Source: an uncultured Kiritimatiellota bacterium (lineage in GTDB: Bacteria; Verrucomicrobiota; Kiritimatiellia; RFP12; UBA1067). Taken from it: a stretch of 31,835 nt of DNA. Where the stretch lies: the NCBI GenBank assembly GCA_934654805.1, contig CAKUGW010000022.1, positions 1 to 31,835 on the forward strand. Reading direction: 5' to 3'. The translations under genes and the position numbers were made by a program. Of the stretch, positions 23,902 to 31,211 are shown in pieces. The notes under the pieces are model-generated. The model saw only the letters and a list, made by a program, of their open reading frames with translations. It did not search any database and had not been told where the DNA came from. The first letter of the stretch is position 1; each line of letters starts with the position of its first letter.

Positions 23902-26331
23902 ATGAAGTTTGGGCATTTTGATGATGCGAACCGCGAGTACGTCATCACCGATCCGCAGACGCCGTGGCCGTGGATCAACTACCTCGGCACGGAGGACTTC
24001 TTCTCGCTCGTCTCCAACACGGCGGGCGGCTACTCGTTCTTCCGGGACGCGAAGTTCCGGCGCATTACGCGCTACCGCTACAACGGCGTGCCGATGGATG
24101 CGGGCGGCATGTATTTCTACATCAAGGACGGCGAGACGGTCTGGAATCCCGGCTGGAAGCCGTGCAAGACCGAGCTCGACTCGTACGAGTGCCGGCACGG
24201 CATGGGCTACACGCGCATCACGGGCGCGAAGAACGGACTGTCGGCATCGCTTCTGATGTTCGTTCCGCTCAAGACGCATGCGCAGGTCCTGAAGCTCACC
24301 TTGACGAATACGACGAAGAAACCGAAGAAGGCGAAACTCTTTTCGTTCGCCGAATGGTGTCTTTGGAATGCGTCAACGGACATGGAGAACTTTCAGCGCA
24401 ACTTCTCCACTGGCGAGGTTGAGGTCGAGGGTTCGACGATCTATCACAAGACCGAGTACAAGGAGCGCCGTAACCACTATGCGTTTTACGGCGTCAACGC
24501 GAAGATTGCAGGATTCGACACCGATCGCGAGACGTTCCTCGGCCTTTACAACGGCTTTGACGATCCGCAGGCGGTTCGTGCGGGCAAGTGTGCGAATTCC
24601 ATTGCGCATGGCTGGAGCCCGATCGCGGCACATCAGCTGAATGTCTCGCTCAAGCCGGGCGAAAAGAGGGATTTTGTCTTTACGCTCGGTTACGTCGAAC
24701 TGCCCGATGCCGAGAAGTGGCAGAGTAAGGGCGTGATCAACAAGAAGCCGGCGAAGGCGATCCTGAAGGCGTTCGATACGGCGAAGAAGGTCGAGCGTGC
24801 GTTTGCGGCGCTCAGGACCTATTGGGACGAATTGCTGTCGATCTACACGGTGAAGACCGGAAACGCGAAGATCGACCGGATGGTCAACATCTGGAACCAG
24901 TACCAGTGCATGATTACGTTCAACATGTCGCGCTCTGCGTCGTTCTTCGAGAGCGGCATCGGCCGTGGCATGGGCTTCCGCGATTCGAACCAGGACCTCG
25001 TCGGATTCGTCCACCAGATTCCCGACCGCGCCCGTCAGCGCATCCTCGACATCGCGGCGACGCAGTTTCCGGATGGTGGGTGCTATCACCAGTACCAGCC
25101 GCTCACGAAGCGCGGCAACAACGACATCGGCGGTGGTTTCAACGACGACCCGATGTGGCTCATCTTCGGCACGGTCGCCTACCTCAAGGAGACGGGCGAC
25201 TTCACGATCCTCGACGAGTCCGTGCCGTTCGACAACGTGAAGGGCAGCGAGGTTCCGCTCTTCGAGCACCTTCGCGTCAGCTTCAACCACGTCATCCGCA
25301 ACCTCGGGCCGCACAAGTTGCCCCTGATCGGCCGCGCGGACTGGAACGACTGCCTCAACCTCAACTGCTTCTCGCACGATCCGAACGAGTCGTTCCAGAC
25401 GACCGAGAACAGGGCCGAGGGCTCGAAGGCGGAGTCGCTGATGATCGCGGGGCTTTTCTGCGTCTGCGGAAAGGACTATGCAGCGCTCTGCAAGCGTCTC
25501 GGCAAGTCGGCCGAGGCCCGTCGCGCGGCGAAGGCCGTTGCGGAGATGGAGCGGTCCATTGAGAGGCACGGCTGGGACGGTGAATGGTATCTCCGTGCCT
25601 ATGACTTCTTCGGACGCAAGGTCGGCTCGAAGCGGAACGAGGAGGGCAAGATCTTCATCGAGTCGCAGGGCTGGTGCGCGATGGCCGAGATCGGCAAGGC
25701 GAAGGGCCTGCCCGCGAAGGCGCTCGACTCGACGAAGAAACATCTCGAATGCGAGCACGGCATCGTCCTCAACCAGCCGGCGTTCACGCGCTACGTGGTC
25801 GAGTACGGCGAGATCTCGTCCTATCCCGCGGGCTACAAGGAGAACGCGGGCATCTTCTGCCACAACAACCCGTGGATCATCATCGCCGAGGCGATTGCCG
25901 GCCGGGGCGACGATGCCTTTGCGCACTGGGCGAAGATCGCGCCGAGTTATACCGAGGACCGTTCGGAACTTCACAAGGTCGAGCCCTACGTCTATTCGCA
26001 GATGGTCGCCGGCAAGGATGCGGCGAAGCCCGGCGAGGGCAAGAACTCGTGGCTCACCGGCACGGCGGCCTGGAACTGGTATGCGATCAGCGAGTACATT
26101 CTCGGCGTCAAACCCGACTACGATGCGCTTGTCATCGATCCCTGCGTTCCGAAGTCGTTGAAACGGTTCACGGTCACGCGCCGTTTCCGCGGCGGGGAGT
26201 ACGTCATTGCCGTGACGAACAGGCGCGGCGTCGGGCACGGCGTCGAGTCCGTGAAGATGGATGGCGTTCTCCTGGCGGACAACCGTCTTCCGGTGCGACC
26301 CGGTCGCCATTGCGTCGAGGTCGTTCTGTGA
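23902..26331 (+). CDS. GH94 cellobiose phosphorylase-like enzyme
   Basis: An 809-aa cytosolic protein with no signal peptide; about 800 residues is usual for cellobiose phosphorylases. The N-terminus (MKFGHFDDANREYVIT; WPWINYLG; FFSLVSNTAGGYSF; TRYRYNGVP) closely follows the cellobiose phosphorylase pattern. The catalytic region has GRADWNDCLN (residues 477-485) with the conserved DWND aspartates (480, 483), and phosphate/sugar-site segments GMGFRDSNQD, GGCYHQYQP and NNPWIIIAEA. Family knowledge: the enzyme splits cellobiose with inorganic phosphate into alpha-glucose 1-phosphate and glucose, saving ATP. Other GH94 members act on chitobiose, laminaribiose or cellodextrins, so cellobiose is the best but not the only choice. 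It lies downstream of the symporter that could supply the disaccharide. GGAGG lies just upstream of the start, inside an ACGGAGGAACGGG stretch. Confidence 0.88.
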   Translation: MKFGHFDDANREYVITDPQTPWPWINYLGTEDFFSLVSNTAGGYSFFRDAKFRRITRYRYNGVPMDAGGMYFYIKDGETVWNPGWKPCKTELDSYECRHGMGYTRITGAKNGLSASLLMFVPLKTHAQVLKLTLTNTTKKPKKAKLFSFAEWCLWNASTDMENFQRNFSTGEVEVEGSTIYHKTEYKERRNHYAFYGVNAKIAGFDTDRETFLGLYNGFDDPQAVRAGKCANSIAHGWSPIAAHQLNVSLKPGEKRDFVFTLGYVELPDAEKWQSKGVINKKPAKAILKAFDTAKKVERAFAALRTYWDELLSIYTVKTGNAKIDRMVNIWNQYQCMITFNMSRSASFFESGIGRGMGFRDSNQDLVGFVHQIPDRARQRILDIAATQFPDGGCYHQYQPLTKRGNNDIGGGFNDDPMWLIFGTVAYLKETGDFTILDESVPFDNVKGSEVPLFEHLRVSFNHVIRNLGPHKLPLIGRADWNDCLNLNCFSHDPNESFQTTENRAEGSKAESLMIAGLFCVCGKDYAALCKRLGKSAEARRAAKAVAEMERSIERHGWDGEWYLRAYDFFGRKVGSKRNEEGKIFIESQGWCAMAEIGKAKGLPAKALDSTKKHLECEHGIVLNQPAFTRYVVEYGEISSYPAGYKENAGIFCHNNPWIIIAEAIAGRGDDAFAHWAKIAPSYTEDRSELHKVEPYVYSQMVAGKDAAKPGEGKNSWLTGTAAWNWYAISEYILGVKPDYDALVIDPCVPKSLKRFTVTRRFRGGEYVIAVTNRRGVGHGVESVKMDGVLLADNRLPVRPGRHCVEVVL

Positions 26332-26378
26332 GCCGCGTAAAAAGAGCAATTTCGTAATGAAGGAGTGAAGGAGGAAAG

Positions 26379-27956
26379 ATGATGCAGAAGACATTATCAC
26401 GCGAGGCCATTGCGTCAGTTGTGGCTATCGTTTCGTTCGCAGTCGGTGCCGTGGAGACGCCACCGCAGATCTTCAAGCCGGGACGTGGTTCGCCGAAGCT
26501 GCGCACGTCGCTCCGGGCCGTCATGCCAGCGATTCCCGATGCGAAGTGGACGAAGGGCTGGTGGATGCCGCGGCACGAGCAGAAGCTCGCGGAGATCCGG
26601 AAGATCGGAAACCCGAAGGTCGTCTTCCTCGGCGACTCGATCACGCACTTCTGGGAGGATTCCGGGCGGGGGCTCAGGACCTGGAACAAGTACTTTACGA
26701 ACGAGACCTACAGGGCGGTCAATCTCGGCTTTTCCGGCGATCGCACGGAACATGTGCTCTGGCGCATCGCGCACGGCGAACTCGACGGCTATCAGGCGAA
26801 GGCCGTCGTGCTGATGCTCGGAACGAACAACACGGGCCATTTTCCGGTCGAGAAGGAGCCGCCGGAGGCGACCATCCTGGGGATGCAGGCCGTGGTGCGG
26901 GCGATCCGCGCCAAACAACCGCAGGCGAAGCTCGTCATCTGTGCGATTTTCCCGTGCGACGAAAAGGCCGACGGACAGCGCCGCCTGCGCAACGAGATTG
27001 TCAACAAGGAGATCCAGAAGCTCGCGGACGGACGAAACGTCTTCTGGCTTGACTTCACGACCTCGTTCCTGACGGCTGACGGCGAGCTGCTCGGCGAAAT
27101 CATGCCGGATCGCCTGCATCCCGCCGCGCACGGCTATGAGATCTGGGCGAACGCCGTTCTTCCGTATCTCAATCACGCGCTGACGGCGAAGGATGGCGAG
27201 GAGCTGCTCTTCCCCTCGACCTTCGCGCCGCGCGTCAAGTCCGAGGTGACGGGCGCGCACACGATGCCGGCGATACCCATGGCGACGTTCGGCATGAGAT
27301 GGTGGGGCGAGTTCGCGGACCGTCCGCTCGAGACGATGAAGAAGATCGCGGACAATCCCGTCGTCCAGGTCGACGAGAAGGGCGTGACGAACCGCTGGTT
27401 CGACGTCGTCATGGTCGGCGACTCCATCACGCACCGGTGGGAGCGCAGCGGCTGCGGCGGCGAGGAGACGTGGGCGCTCTTGACGAACCGCTATGCCGTC
27501 CTCAACCTCGGCTACGGCGGCGATTCGACCGAGCACTGCCTCTGGCGCATGAAGTACGGCGAGCTCTACGGCTACAAGGCGAAGCTCTTCACCGTGATGA
27601 TCGGCACGAACAACAACGGCGCCCCGGGAACGTCCCGCGGCATCGAGGCGGTCGTGCGGACGATCCGCGAGATCCATCCCGAGTCGAAGGTCGTCGTCCT
27701 GGACATCTTCCCGCGGAACGCGACTGCGGACGATCCGATGCGCCGGAAGTGCGCCGAGATCTCGGCGGAGGCGCGGAAGCATCTCGGAGACAAGGATCCG
27801 AACGTCATCTTCCTCGACCTGAACGCGAAGTTCCTCGAACCGGACGGCACGCTCACGAGGGAGATGTTCCCCGATCTGTTGCATCCGGCGGCGAAGGGCT
27901 ATCGCGCCTGGTATGACGGGATCCTGCCGACCATTCGTGAGCTGGTCGGAAAATGA
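26379..27956 (+). CDS. Tandem SGNH hydrolase (two GDSL esterase domains), exported
   Basis: A 525-aa protein with a signal peptide-like N-terminus (IASVVAIVSFAVGAVE). It carries two complete SGNH domains of the PAF-acetylhydrolase-like type. Domain 1: VVFLGDSITHFW with Ser87, LGFSGDRTEH, LGTNN, and DRLHP (Asp244, His247). Domain 2: VVMVGDSITHRW with Ser349, LGYGGDSTEH, IGTNNNG, and DLLHP (Asp499, His502). All catalytic blocks appear intact in both halves, so this is a working internal duplication. Family knowledge: such enzymes remove acetyl or other acyl groups from polysaccharides. Having two domains may serve two acyl positions or multivalent binding (inference). AGGAGG (26368-26373) precedes ATG 26379. 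Its stop overlaps the start of the broken gene downstream (ATGA). Confidence 0.87.
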   Translation: MMQKTLSREAIASVVAIVSFAVGAVETPPQIFKPGRGSPKLRTSLRAVMPAIPDAKWTKGWWMPRHEQKLAEIRKIGNPKVVFLGDSITHFWEDSGRGLRTWNKYFTNETYRAVNLGFSGDRTEHVLWRIAHGELDGYQAKAVVLMLGTNNTGHFPVEKEPPEATILGMQAVVRAIRAKQPQAKLVICAIFPCDEKADGQRRLRNEIVNKEIQKLADGRNVFWLDFTTSFLTADGELLGEIMPDRLHPAAHGYEIWANAVLPYLNHALTAKDGEELLFPSTFAPRVKSEVTGAHTMPAIPMATFGMRWWGEFADRPLETMKKIADNPVVQVDEKGVTNRWFDVVMVGDSITHRWERSGCGGEETWALLTNRYAVLNLGYGGDSTEHCLWRMKYGELYGYKAKLFTVMIGTNNNGAPGTSRGIEAVVRTIREIHPESKVVVLDIFPRNATADDPMRRKCAEISAEARKHLGDKDPNVIFLDLNAKFLEPDGTLTREMFPDLLHPAAKGYRAWYDGILPTIRELVGK

Positions 27957-28779
27957 AGAGCGTCGTACTTCTTTCGTTTTCAGTTCTTTTCGCCGCGCCT
28001 GCGCTTCAGGCGCGTCCGGTTCGGTGGGACTTTCCGCGACCGCAGCCGCAGTAGGGAATCCCGTTCGCGGACTCGAAGACGGGCGTTCTCGTCTGGAACG
28101 GGGACGGGGCCTTGGACATCACGGTCGGACGAGGCGACTGGTGGGAGCATCGCGGCGGGACGCCGTGGCTTCCGAGCCAGAGCTACACGAACATCGTCAG
28201 CCTGGTGAAGCGCGGCGAGCTTGATCCGCAGACAGGTCTCGGGAGAATTCGTCTTGAGAAGGGCGGCAAGACGTACGAGGCGGAGCTCGCGATGAGCTTC
28301 CGGACGGGCGTCTTCGCGATCCGCTGGCCGGAGGGCCTTGTGCCGCGGGCGAAGGCGATCGCCGCGTGGGACAGCACGATCGGCATCGAGACGAAGCCGC
28401 GGGTCCAGGCGCGGCTGAAGACCCTCGGCTATGCGCCGCCGTCGTACCGCGGCAATGGGGACGGGCTTTCGGGCGGCTTCACGCAGACGCTGCCGAATGG
28501 CGACGCCCCCGGTTCGCTGGATTTCGTCACGCGCGGCGGCGAGACGCTTCTCGCGACGGCGCGCTGCGAGTCGGCGGCGATCACGGCGAAGTCGTTTGCG
28601 GAGGTCCGCGAAGATGCGTTGTCGTTGCTCGCGGAGCGTCCCGACGGGTCTCCGCGCCATGGGCGGAGGGGCTCGAAGCCGCTGAATGGACGGGATTGTG
28701 GGCAAGGTCCCCGCTCCCGGGCCATCAGGCTGGCAGGGCGGCGAGAGTTTCAGCAATGTGTCAGGCTGGAAACAAGTAG
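27953..28779 (+). pseudogene. Remnant of a large exported glycosidase (six-hairpin/GH95-like N-terminal domain)
   Basis: Translation from ATG 27953, coupled to the previous stop, gives a signal peptide (LLSFSVLFAAPALQA) and then WDFPRPQPQ before an in-frame TAG at 28052-28054. The same frame continues with GIPFADSKTGVLVWNGDG, ITVGRGDWWEHRGG and TPWLPSQSYTNI, the N-terminal beta domain found in GH95-like and related (alpha/alpha)6 glycosidases. Near 28620-28690 the family-like signal moves one frame (PWAEGLEAAEWTGLWARSPLPG), which ends at TAG 28779. The barrel domain of several hundred residues is missing. The gene therefore has a nonsense codon, a frameshift and a 3' deletion. TAG ends the gene at 13839 normally, so recoding of TAG is unlikely. 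The exact GH family is tentative. Confidence 0.7.
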
Positions 28780-28836
28780 AAGCAGACAGCCAAATGAAAA
28801 CTCCATGAAATGGGCCAACACGGGTGGCGGTGCGGA

Positions 28837-28866
28837 TTGACATGGGCGGACGGGATTTAGTATTAT
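28837..28866 (+). promoter_or_regulatory. Sigma70-like promoter of the XylR-type regulator
   Basis: TTGACA (28837-28842) and TATTAT (28861-28866) are spaced by 18 bases, a good match to the sigma70 consensus. The expected start of transcription, about 28873, falls inside the 28869-28891 inverted repeat and about 90 bases before the likely start codon. The stretch 28780-28965 holds this promoter, the inverted repeat and the remaining leader; I see no gene in it. Confidence 0.65.
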
Positions 28867-28868
28867 CC

Positions 28869-28891
28869 GCACGTAATTCAGAAAAACGTGC
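28869..28891. promoter_or_regulatory. Inverted repeat GCACGT-N11-ACGTGC, candidate operator
   Basis: GCACGT (28869-28874) and ACGTGC (28886-28891) are perfect reverse complements around an A-rich 11-base spacer. It begins three bases after the -10 hexamer and covers the predicted transcription start, a typical place for autorepression. A repeat of the same design (6-bp arms, 11-base spacer, CRCGT arm core) lies at 30131-30153 on the other side of the regulator gene. Confidence 0.6.
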
Positions 28892-28965
28892 AAACAAGAA
28901 GGTTGCCAGATGAGCATTACGCTTTCAGTCCCGCCTGCTGTCGTACAGGACGTTCGGCCGTTTAC

Positions 28966-30105
28966 ATGATGACGATTCTTCTCTTGCATCACCACGACTC
29001 GTCCATCTGGCGGACGCAGCGTGCGGGGCTGCGCCGCTACGGCGAAGTCCGGGGCTGGGCGTTCGCCGACTGGTGCATTCCGCCGGACACGGATCGACGC
29101 GCGCTCGTCGCCCGCATCCGTGCGCTCAATCCGGACGGCATCATCTCCTCGCTCGGCTGGAAGCTGCCGGATGTCCTCTGCCTTCGGTTCCCGGTCGTCT
29201 GCTTCGACTGTCCGCCCAAAGCCGTGCCGGAGTCGACCGTGCTTCTTGTCCACGACGCGGAGAAGACGGCGCACCTGGCCGCCTGCGAGCTGTTTCCGCT
29301 CAGGTGCGCGGCCTACGCCTACGTCGGCGTGCCCGGCGACTGGTACTGGAGCCGTGAACGCGGCGCGGCGTTCCGGCGCGAAGTCGCGGCGCAGGAGCTC
29401 GTGACCGCCACGTCGTTCGAGCCGGCGGACGGTCGGACGTCCGTCGTCGCGGCGTTGCGTCAGTGGGTGTGTGCGCTGCCGCGTCCGTGCGGCGTCTTTG
29501 CGGCAAACGACGAGATGGCGCTGCGCGTGATGGCCCTCGCTCGGCAGGAGGGGCTGCGCGTGCCGCAGGATCTCGCGCTGGTCAGCGTGGACGACTCCGC
29601 GCGGTGCGTGAAGGTCGAGCCGACGCTGACGAGCGTGGCGCCGGACTGGGAGGCGGGCGCGTTTCTTGCAGCCGAGGCGTTGGATCAGCTTTTGAGGGGG
29701 CATCGGATCGAAGGCCGCCGCACGTTCTGTCCGCTGGGTCTCATCTCGCGCGGATCGACGCGCCGGACGTCGCGCGCCGTCGACGAGATCCGCGTGAGGA
29801 CTGGCGTCGCGTTCATTCGCGAGAATGCCTGCGTGGCGATTTCCGTCGCGGACGTCGTGCGGGTGATGCGCGGGTCGCGGCGGTCGGCGGAGAGGGCGTT
29901 TCGTGCGGTGACGGGACGGAGCGTCCTGGAGGAGATTCGCCGCGTCCGCTTCGAGCGGGCCCGGCTGCTCGTGCGCAGCGGCGTGACGGTCGAGGCGGCG
30001 GTCGCGAACCGCTGCGGCTATGCGAGCCTACCCTCGTTCTCCCGCATGTTCAAGAAGGCGCACGGCATGAGCTTTCGCGCGTGGGTGAAGAAGGAGCGCC
30101 TTTGA
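28966..30105 (+). CDS. XylR-type transcription regulator (LacI-like sensor + AraC DNA-binding domain)
   Basis: A 379-aa protein, about the length of E. coli XylR. Residues about 1-270 are a periplasmic-binding-protein-like sugar sensor: ILLLHHHDSSIWRTQRAGLRRYGEV, NPDGIISSLGWKLPDV, PCGVFAANDEMALRVM and VPQDLALVSVDDSARC. From about 275 an AraC-type domain has two helix-turn-helix units, VADVVRVMRGSRRSAERAFRAVTG and VANRCGYASLPSFSRMFKKAHGMSFRAW. I chose ATG 28966 (MMTIL) because the sensor fold starts there; a GTG at 28888 would add an unlike leader and would overlap the inverted repeat. Family knowledge: these proteins bind a sugar and activate or repress catabolic genes. Matching inverted repeats on both sides of the gene suggest control of itself and of the next gene (inference). 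Confidence 0.88.
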   Translation: MMTILLLHHHDSSIWRTQRAGLRRYGEVRGWAFADWCIPPDTDRRALVARIRALNPDGIISSLGWKLPDVLCLRFPVVCFDCPPKAVPESTVLLVHDAEKTAHLAACELFPLRCAAYAYVGVPGDWYWSRERGAAFRREVAAQELVTATSFEPADGRTSVVAALRQWVCALPRPCGVFAANDEMALRVMALARQEGLRVPQDLALVSVDDSARCVKVEPTLTSVAPDWEAGAFLAAEALDQLLRGHRIEGRRTFCPLGLISRGSTRRTSRAVDEIRVRTGVAFIRENACVAISVADVVRVMRGSRRSAERAFRAVTGRSVLEEIRRVRFERARLLVRSGVTVEAAVANRCGYASLPSFSRMFKKAHGMSFRAWVKKERL

Positions 30106-30130
30106 GTTGGTGCGTCAGGCTCTCAAAATG

Positions 30131-30153
30131 TCGCGTAAAATATAAGCACGCGA
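30131..30153. promoter_or_regulatory. Inverted repeat TCGCGT-N11-ACGCGA, candidate operator
   Basis: TCGCGT (30131-30136) and ACGCGA (30148-30153) are perfect reverse complements around AAAATATAAGC. Arm length, spacer length, the CGT/ACG inner edge and the A-rich spacer match the repeat at 28869-28891. It lies 38 bases before the next start codon and 25 bases after the regulator stop. Confidence 0.6.
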
Positions 30154-30156
30154 TGC

Positions 30157-30180
30157 GCCAAAAATAAGGCGAGTTTTGGC
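30157..30180. promoter_or_regulatory. Inverted repeat GCCAAAA-N10-TTTTGGC
   Basis: GCCAAAA (30157-30163) and TTTTGGC (30174-30180) form a perfect 7-bp inverted repeat with a 10-base spacer. Its right arm runs into CATAAT (30180-30185), a possible -10 element directly before the start codon, although no good -35 is visible. It may be a second regulator site, or a hairpin ending transcription of the regulator gene; no T-run follows, so an operator is favoured slightly. Confidence 0.45.
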
Positions 30181-30191
30181 ATAATGTGCGC

Positions 30192-31211
30192 ATGCGCTTG
30201 TTCAAGAAAGAAAATGTGTGCCTTGCCCTCGCGTTGTCAGCCCTGCTGGCGACGGCCGGACGGGAGAAGGTCCTGTTCGACACGGACATCGGCGGCGACC
30301 CCGATGACGGGCTGGCGCTCGTCTATCTGCTCAAGGAGCCGCGTTGCGATCTTCTGGGCGTGACGACGGTCGGCGGGTGCCCGGAGCTCGCCGCGCGCAT
30401 CGCCTCCGCGCTCTGCCGTTCGCTGGGGCGTGCGGACGTGCCCGTCCATGCCGGCTGCTCGCTTCCGATTCTGCGCGGCAAGAATCTTGTGTGCGGGAAC
30501 GATCCGCAGTCGCATGCCTATGCGCGGCAGCGCCAGTGGGAAAAGGAACTCGAACGCTGGCCGCACGCGGCTGTCACGAACGACCGCTCGGCCGTCGCGT
30601 TCCTGCGCCGGACGATTCGTGCGAATCCCGGCGAAGTCACGCTCTGCGCCACAGGGCCGTTCTCGAACGTCGCCGCGCTCTTCGCGATTGACCCGGAAAT
30701 CCCGTCCCAGCTGAAGCGGCTCGTTCTCATGGGCGGCGACTTCCGGCCGAAGACGGACGAGTGGAACGCCTTTGTGGACGTCTTCGCGACGGCGGCCGTC
30801 CTGGAGGGCGGTTACCGGCAGCCGCCGAAGGAGTTGCTCTTGGTCGGCGCGGAGGCGACGTCGCCCCACAACCTGCCGCCGGACGAAGGACGAAAGTTCC
30901 TCGCGCAGTCGCCTGACCTCGCGTTCGTGGGCGGCCATTACGCCGAGCAGTGGTTTGCGCGTCCGATCAACCTTTTCTTCCACGACCCGGTTGCCGCCGT
31001 GGCGATCTTCCACCCGGAAATCCTGTCGACGACCGACTCGGCGATCCGCGTCGACGTCGCCGACAACGCCAAGACGACGCGCCGTGCGCCGTCCGGCGAC
31101 GCGACCTGGGTCTGGACGACGGCGACGGCCGTTGACTTCGCGGCGTTCGAATCTTGTTTTCTCAACGTGATGAAAGGGACGAAAGAACGATCGCGCGGGC
31201 TTCTCCACTGA
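30192..31211 (+). CDS. Exported nucleoside hydrolase-like protein
   Basis: A 339-aa protein with a signal peptide-like N-terminus (VCLALALSALLATAG). Family knowledge: inosine-uridine nucleoside hydrolases split the N-glycosidic bond of nucleosides using calcium bound by N-terminal aspartates. Seen here: KVLFDTDIGGDPDDGLALVYLL (the Asp-rich calcium site in the DxGxDxDD form used by exported members), LLGVTTVGG, CATGPFSNVAAL, LVLMGGDF, EWNAFVDVFATAAVL and FFHDPVAAVAI (calcium-binding Asp near the C-terminus). The fold elements are complete. Exported relatives in PVC bacteria often sit in sugar clusters and their substrate is not established. ATG 30192 is preferred over GTG 30186, which abuts the possible -10. 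The last residues (GTKERSRGLLH) run into a truncated downstream gene and may not be the original C-terminus. Confidence 0.82.
   Translation: MRLFKKENVCLALALSALLATAGREKVLFDTDIGGDPDDGLALVYLLKEPRCDLLGVTTVGGCPELAARIASALCRSLGRADVPVHAGCSLPILRGKNLVCGNDPQSHAYARQRQWEKELERWPHAAVTNDRSAVAFLRRTIRANPGEVTLCATGPFSNVAALFAIDPEIPSQLKRLVLMGGDFRPKTDEWNAFVDVFATAAVLEGGYRQPPKELLLVGAEATSPHNLPPDEGRKFLAQSPDLAFVGGHYAEQWFARPINLFFHDPVAAVAIFHPEILSTTDSAIRVDVADNAKTTRRAPSGDATWVWTTATAVDFAAFESCFLNVMKGTKERSRGLLH

Noticed and set aside
21781..24279. Long minus-strand open frame of 832 codons
   Set aside because: It is antisense to the MDR and Gfo/Idh/MocA genes and its product is Arg/Val/Ala/Leu-rich with no recognisable motif. 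Long antisense frames are expected in high-GC DNA.
26334..26354. CGCGTAAAAA stretch resembling one arm of the regulator-flanking repeats, before the tandem SGNH gene
   Set aside because: The second arm at the 11-base spacing is not ACGCG but TTTCG, so only a half-site is present; too weak to list as an operator.
28052..28054. TAG read as a recoded amino acid in the glycosidase remnant
   Set aside because: TAG ends the 9763-13839 gene at a natural C-terminus, the remnant also has a frameshift and lacks its main domain, and nothing else suggests suppression.
28888..28965. GTG start for the XylR-type regulator, adding 26 residues
   Set aside because: The extra residues have no family likeness, and the GTG falls in the inverted repeat about 15 bases after the predicted transcription start without a ribosome site.
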